In this document: positions 61,912 to 64,000 of the stretch, in pieces
Position numbering within the stretch: position 1 is the first letter of the stretch
Layout of the letters: each line of letters begins with the position of its first letter
Assembly (NCBI RefSeq): GCF_900637305.1
Contig: NZ_LR134365.1
Location: 279,001-343,000, forward strand
Length of the DNA stretch: 64,000 nucleotides
Origin: Cardiobacterium hominis
GTDB lineage: Bacteria; Pseudomonadota; Gammaproteobacteria; Cardiobacteriales; Cardiobacteriaceae
Direction of reading: 5' to 3'
Translations under genes and position numbers: made by a program
The notes under the pieces: generated by a model
Databases searched by the model: none
Told to the model about the DNA's origin: nothing
What the model saw: the letters and a program-made list of their open reading frames with translations, nothing else

Positions 61912-62859
61912 TTATTTCCTCAGGTCTTTTTCAATGAACTGGCGGATGACGCTCTGGAAGTCGCTGTCCACGCGGAAGCCCGCTTTCAGCGCAGTGCTGT
62001 TGTCAATCGCGGCCGGCCAGCTGGCAACGATGGCGTTGATGCCTTCATCAAATTGCGGTTTGACGCGGGCGAGGATGTCTTTACCCGCGATGGCGGCAAG
62101 GTCGTCCAGCATTTGCTGCACACTGATGGTGAAGCCGGGCAGGTTGATGACGTGCCAGTCGCGCGGCGGCAGGGACGGCATGGTGAGCGCGTGGATGAAG
62201 TTGGCAACCACAGTATCCGGGCTTGCCAGCCACAGGCGCAAGTCGGACGAAACGGGCAAGACGGCGTCTTCGCCTTGCAGCGGTTCGCGCATGATGCCGC
62301 TGACGAAGGAAGACGCGGCCTTGTTCGGCTTGCCGGGACGAATGCAGACGGTCGGCAGGCGCAATGCGATACCGTCGGCAAAACCCTTGCGGCTGTAGTC
62401 GTTAATCAGCAATTCGCACATGCCTTTTTGTGTGCCATAGGTTGATTGCGGGGTGACGGCGGTGCTGTCCTGGATGACCTCCGGCAGTTTGCCGCCAAAG
62501 ACGGCAAGCGAGCTGGAGAAGATGAAGCGGATGCCCGGCTTGGTGTGGCGGATGGCTTCGAGCAGGTTGCGCGTGGCGAGGAAGTTGATTTCATAACCGA
62601 GGTCGGGTTCGGCTTCGGCGTGGCTGCTGACGATGGCAGCGAGATGGAAGACGGCATCGGTTTCTGGCGTGATGATGTCGCCGAGATGCGCGGGGTCACG
62701 CAAGTCCATTTCGATGCAGCGGGCGCGTGCGTCGCCATTGGGCGCGGTCGGCTTGATGACATCCACCAGCGTGAGCTGGGCGTCCGGCCGTTCGGCAAGC
62801 AGGGTTTTGGCAAGACGCTGGCCGAGGAAGCCTGCGCCGCCGGTGATGACGATATTCAT
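61912..62859 (-). CDS. denD: D-erythronate dehydrogenase
   Basis: 315 aa extended SDR. NAD-binding GGAGFLGQRLAKTLL, catalytic YxxxK in STYGTQKGMCE, and DLGYEINFLATRNLLEA. DenD oxidises D-erythronate to 2-oxo-D-erythronate in the four-carbon acid sugar route. Assigned by sequence style and by otnI and otnC directly upstream in the operon. Confidence 0.88.
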   Translation of the reverse strand: MNIVITGGAGFLGQRLAKTLLAERPDAQLTLVDVIKPTAPNGDARARCIEMDLRDPAHLGDIITPETDAVFHLAAIVSSHAEAEPDLGYEINFLATRNLLEAIRHTKPGIRFIFSSSLAVFGGKLPEVIQDSTAVTPQSTYGTQKGMCELLINDYSRKGFADGIALRLPTVCIRPGKPNKAASSFVSGIMREPLQGEDAVLPVSSDLRLWLASPDTVVANFIHALTMPSLPPRDWHVINLPGFTISVQQMLDDLAAIAGKDILARVKPQFDEGINAIVASWPAAIDNSTALKAGFRVDSDFQSVIRQFIEKDLRK

Positions 62860-62877
62860 AGGAATGACCTCGTGTGA

Positions 62878-63654
62878 TTATTGGTAGGGTTTGAACCAGT
62901 CAAGTCCGTCTTCGGTCTTGCCGCGCGGTTTGTATTCACAGCCGATGTAGCCGCGATAGCCGAGGCGGTCGAGCAGGGCGAAGATGTAGGGGTAGTTCAC
63001 TTCGCCTTCGTCCGGCTCGAAACGGGTCGGCACGGCGGCAATCTGAATGTGGCCGATGCGTGGGAACATCGCTTCAGTCATCGCGGATAGCTGCCCGTCC
63101 ACGTTCTGCGCGTGGTAGTAGTCGAACTGGATGTAGACGTTGTCGCGTGCGACTGCTTCCACCGCAGCAAGCGTGTCGTACTGGCTTTTCAGCAGGTAAT
63201 TTGGCTTCACCTGTGGGCTGAGCGCTTCAAGGGCGATGTTGATGCCGTGCGGGCGGAATTGTTCTGCGGCGTAGCGGACGTTTTCGACAAAGGTATTGAA
63301 GTAGTCTTCACGGCGCGCGCCTGCCGGCACGACACCGGCCATCACGTGCACGGTCGGGCATGCCAACGCAATGGCATATTGCAGTGCCTGGTCGATATCG
63401 CGACGGGCATCGGCTTCGCGACCGGGCAGGGCGGCAAGCCCCCATTCGCCCGCTGCGGTGTCGCCTGCTGCGGTGTTGAACAGCACCTGCTTCAAGCCGT
63501 GCTGATCGAGCAGCGCTTTCAACTCGGCGGCGGGATAGCCATACGGCCACAGGTATTCAACATAGCGGAATCCGGCAGCGGCGGCTGCGGCGAAACGCTC
63601 CGGGAAGGGGCGCTCGGTGAACATCATGGTGAGGTTGGCTGCAAATTTGGGCAT
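62878..63654 (-). CDS. otnI: 2-oxo-tetronate isomerase
   Basis: 258 aa TIM-barrel protein of the hydroxypyruvate isomerase family. MFTERPFPERFAAAAAAGF, EYLWPYGYPAAELKALL, NTAAGDTAAGEWGLAALPGR, EALSPQVKPNYLL, QFDYYHAQ and GCEYKPRG are all typical of OtnI. It converts 2-oxo- to 3-oxo-tetronate. Lies 2 bases after otnC. Confidence 0.92.
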   Translation of the reverse strand: MPKFAANLTMMFTERPFPERFAAAAAAGFRYVEYLWPYGYPAAELKALLDQHGLKQVLFNTAAGDTAAGEWGLAALPGREADARRDIDQALQYAIALACPTVHVMAGVVPAGARREDYFNTFVENVRYAAEQFRPHGINIALEALSPQVKPNYLLKSQYDTLAAVEAVARDNVYIQFDYYHAQNVDGQLSAMTEAMFPRIGHIQIAAVPTRFEPDEGEVNYPYIFALLDRLGYRGYIGCEYKPRGKTEDGLDWFKPYQ

Positions 63655-63656
63655 GG

Positions 63657-64000
63657 TTATTTCCCCCGGTTTTTGAGATCGTCAATTTCCGCGGCGGTGA
63701 GATAGCGGATATCTGCACCGCGCAGGATGAAAAAGAGTTTTGCGGTTTCTTCCAGCTCCTCGCTGTTATCCACCGCGTCGGTGAGGTCACTCCCGGTCAC
63801 CACCACGCCATGATTGGCAAGCAAAAAGGCGCGGCCATCAAGGGCGCGCGCTTCCAGTTCGCGGGCAATATCCGGGTGGCCTGGGCGGTAATAAGGAATG
63901 ACCGGCAGCGCGCCGACGCGCATCACGTAATACGGCGTAAACGGGCGCAGGGCATTGGCGCTGTCGAGGTTTTGCAGGCAGGACAGCGCGGTGAGGTAGG
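63657..64000 (-). CDS. otnC: 3-oxo-tetronate 4-phosphate decarboxylase, partial
   Basis: The C-terminal 113 codons of a class II aldolase/adducin-fold protein; the start is beyond the right edge. LRPFTPYYVMRVGALPVIPY, HPDIARELEARA, FLLANHGVVV and ELEETAKLFFIL match OtnC. It splits CO2 from 3-oxo-tetronate 4-phosphate to dihydroxyacetone phosphate. The kinase OtnK is expected just outside the window. Confidence 0.9.
   Translation of the reverse strand, partial: YLTALSCLQNLDSANALRPFTPYYVMRVGALPVIPYYRPGHPDIARELEARALDGRAFLLANHGVVVTGSDLTDAVDNSEELEETAKLFFILRGADIRYLTAAEIDDLKNRGK

Overview
The window reads as chromosomal DNA of a GC-rich gammaproteobacterium. Gene order (ffh-ypjD, miaB-phoH-ybeY, yhbY/rlmE-ftsH-folP, pcnB-folK), a 6S RNA of gammaproteobacterial type, class III ribonucleotide reductase, and the mix of oral-niche features (a TbpB-like surface lipoprotein, an Eikenella-type DNA-uptake word) fit the Cardiobacteriaceae best, most likely Cardiobacterium. 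That assignment is inference from gene content, since there is no rRNA gene in the window.

Layout. 1-6.4 kb: siroheme synthase start, zinc-binding protein ZnuA, one lolC/E-type permease with lolD, glutaredoxin, a rhodanese without cysteine, and a PepSY membrane pair. 6.5-12.8 kb: Acg-type nitroreductase, siderophore receptor, TPM protein, and anaerobic nrdDG behind NrdR-like boxes. 13-16.7 kb: 6S RNA, tRNA-Ser(GCT), csrA with a long GGA-rich leader, an extremely acidic small ORF, folK and pcnB. 16.9-30 kb: formate/nitrite channel, DMT transporter, DUF2271-DUF4198 pair, xseA, tatABC (split by a palindromic element), ackA-pta, a lipoprotein, fumC, rapZ. 30-37.6 kb: IS30-family element, grxB, a TonB-receptor remnant, ffh, ypjD, corB-like gene, ettA. 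37.6-42.4 kb: accessory blocks (DJ-1/MBL/LysR, then a periplasmic protein) bounded by three direct copies of the upstream region and start of ubiA, followed by ubiA itself. 42.5-52.2 kb: HAD phosphatase, miaB-phoH-ybeY, DUF808, TbpB-like lipoprotein with an in-frame Asn repeat, yhbY, rlmE-ftsH-folP. 52.3-60.3 kb: a region damaged by a Zn-ribbon mutator-type IS (rluE truncated; a Sel1-repeat gene split in two), holding DUF302, an AbgT/M20 pair, a 28-bp minisatellite, a DMT transporter and an orphaned von Willebrand A protein. 60.4-64 kb: gntP-denD-otnI-otnC, a four-carbon acid sugar (D-erythronate type) catabolic operon that runs off the end.

Functionally the core is housekeeping: envelope biogenesis (Lol, Tat, SRP, FtsH), RNA modification and decay (MiaB, RlmE, YbeY, PcnB), folate (FolK, FolP), acetate overflow (AckA-Pta) and anaerobic dNTP supply. 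The accessory content is iron/zinc acquisition, surface exposure and IS-driven gene decay. The most unusual structure is the 37.6-41.6 kb stretch, where repeated ubiA 5' ends separate cargo blocks and the last cargo gene is flanked by Eikenella-type uptake words.
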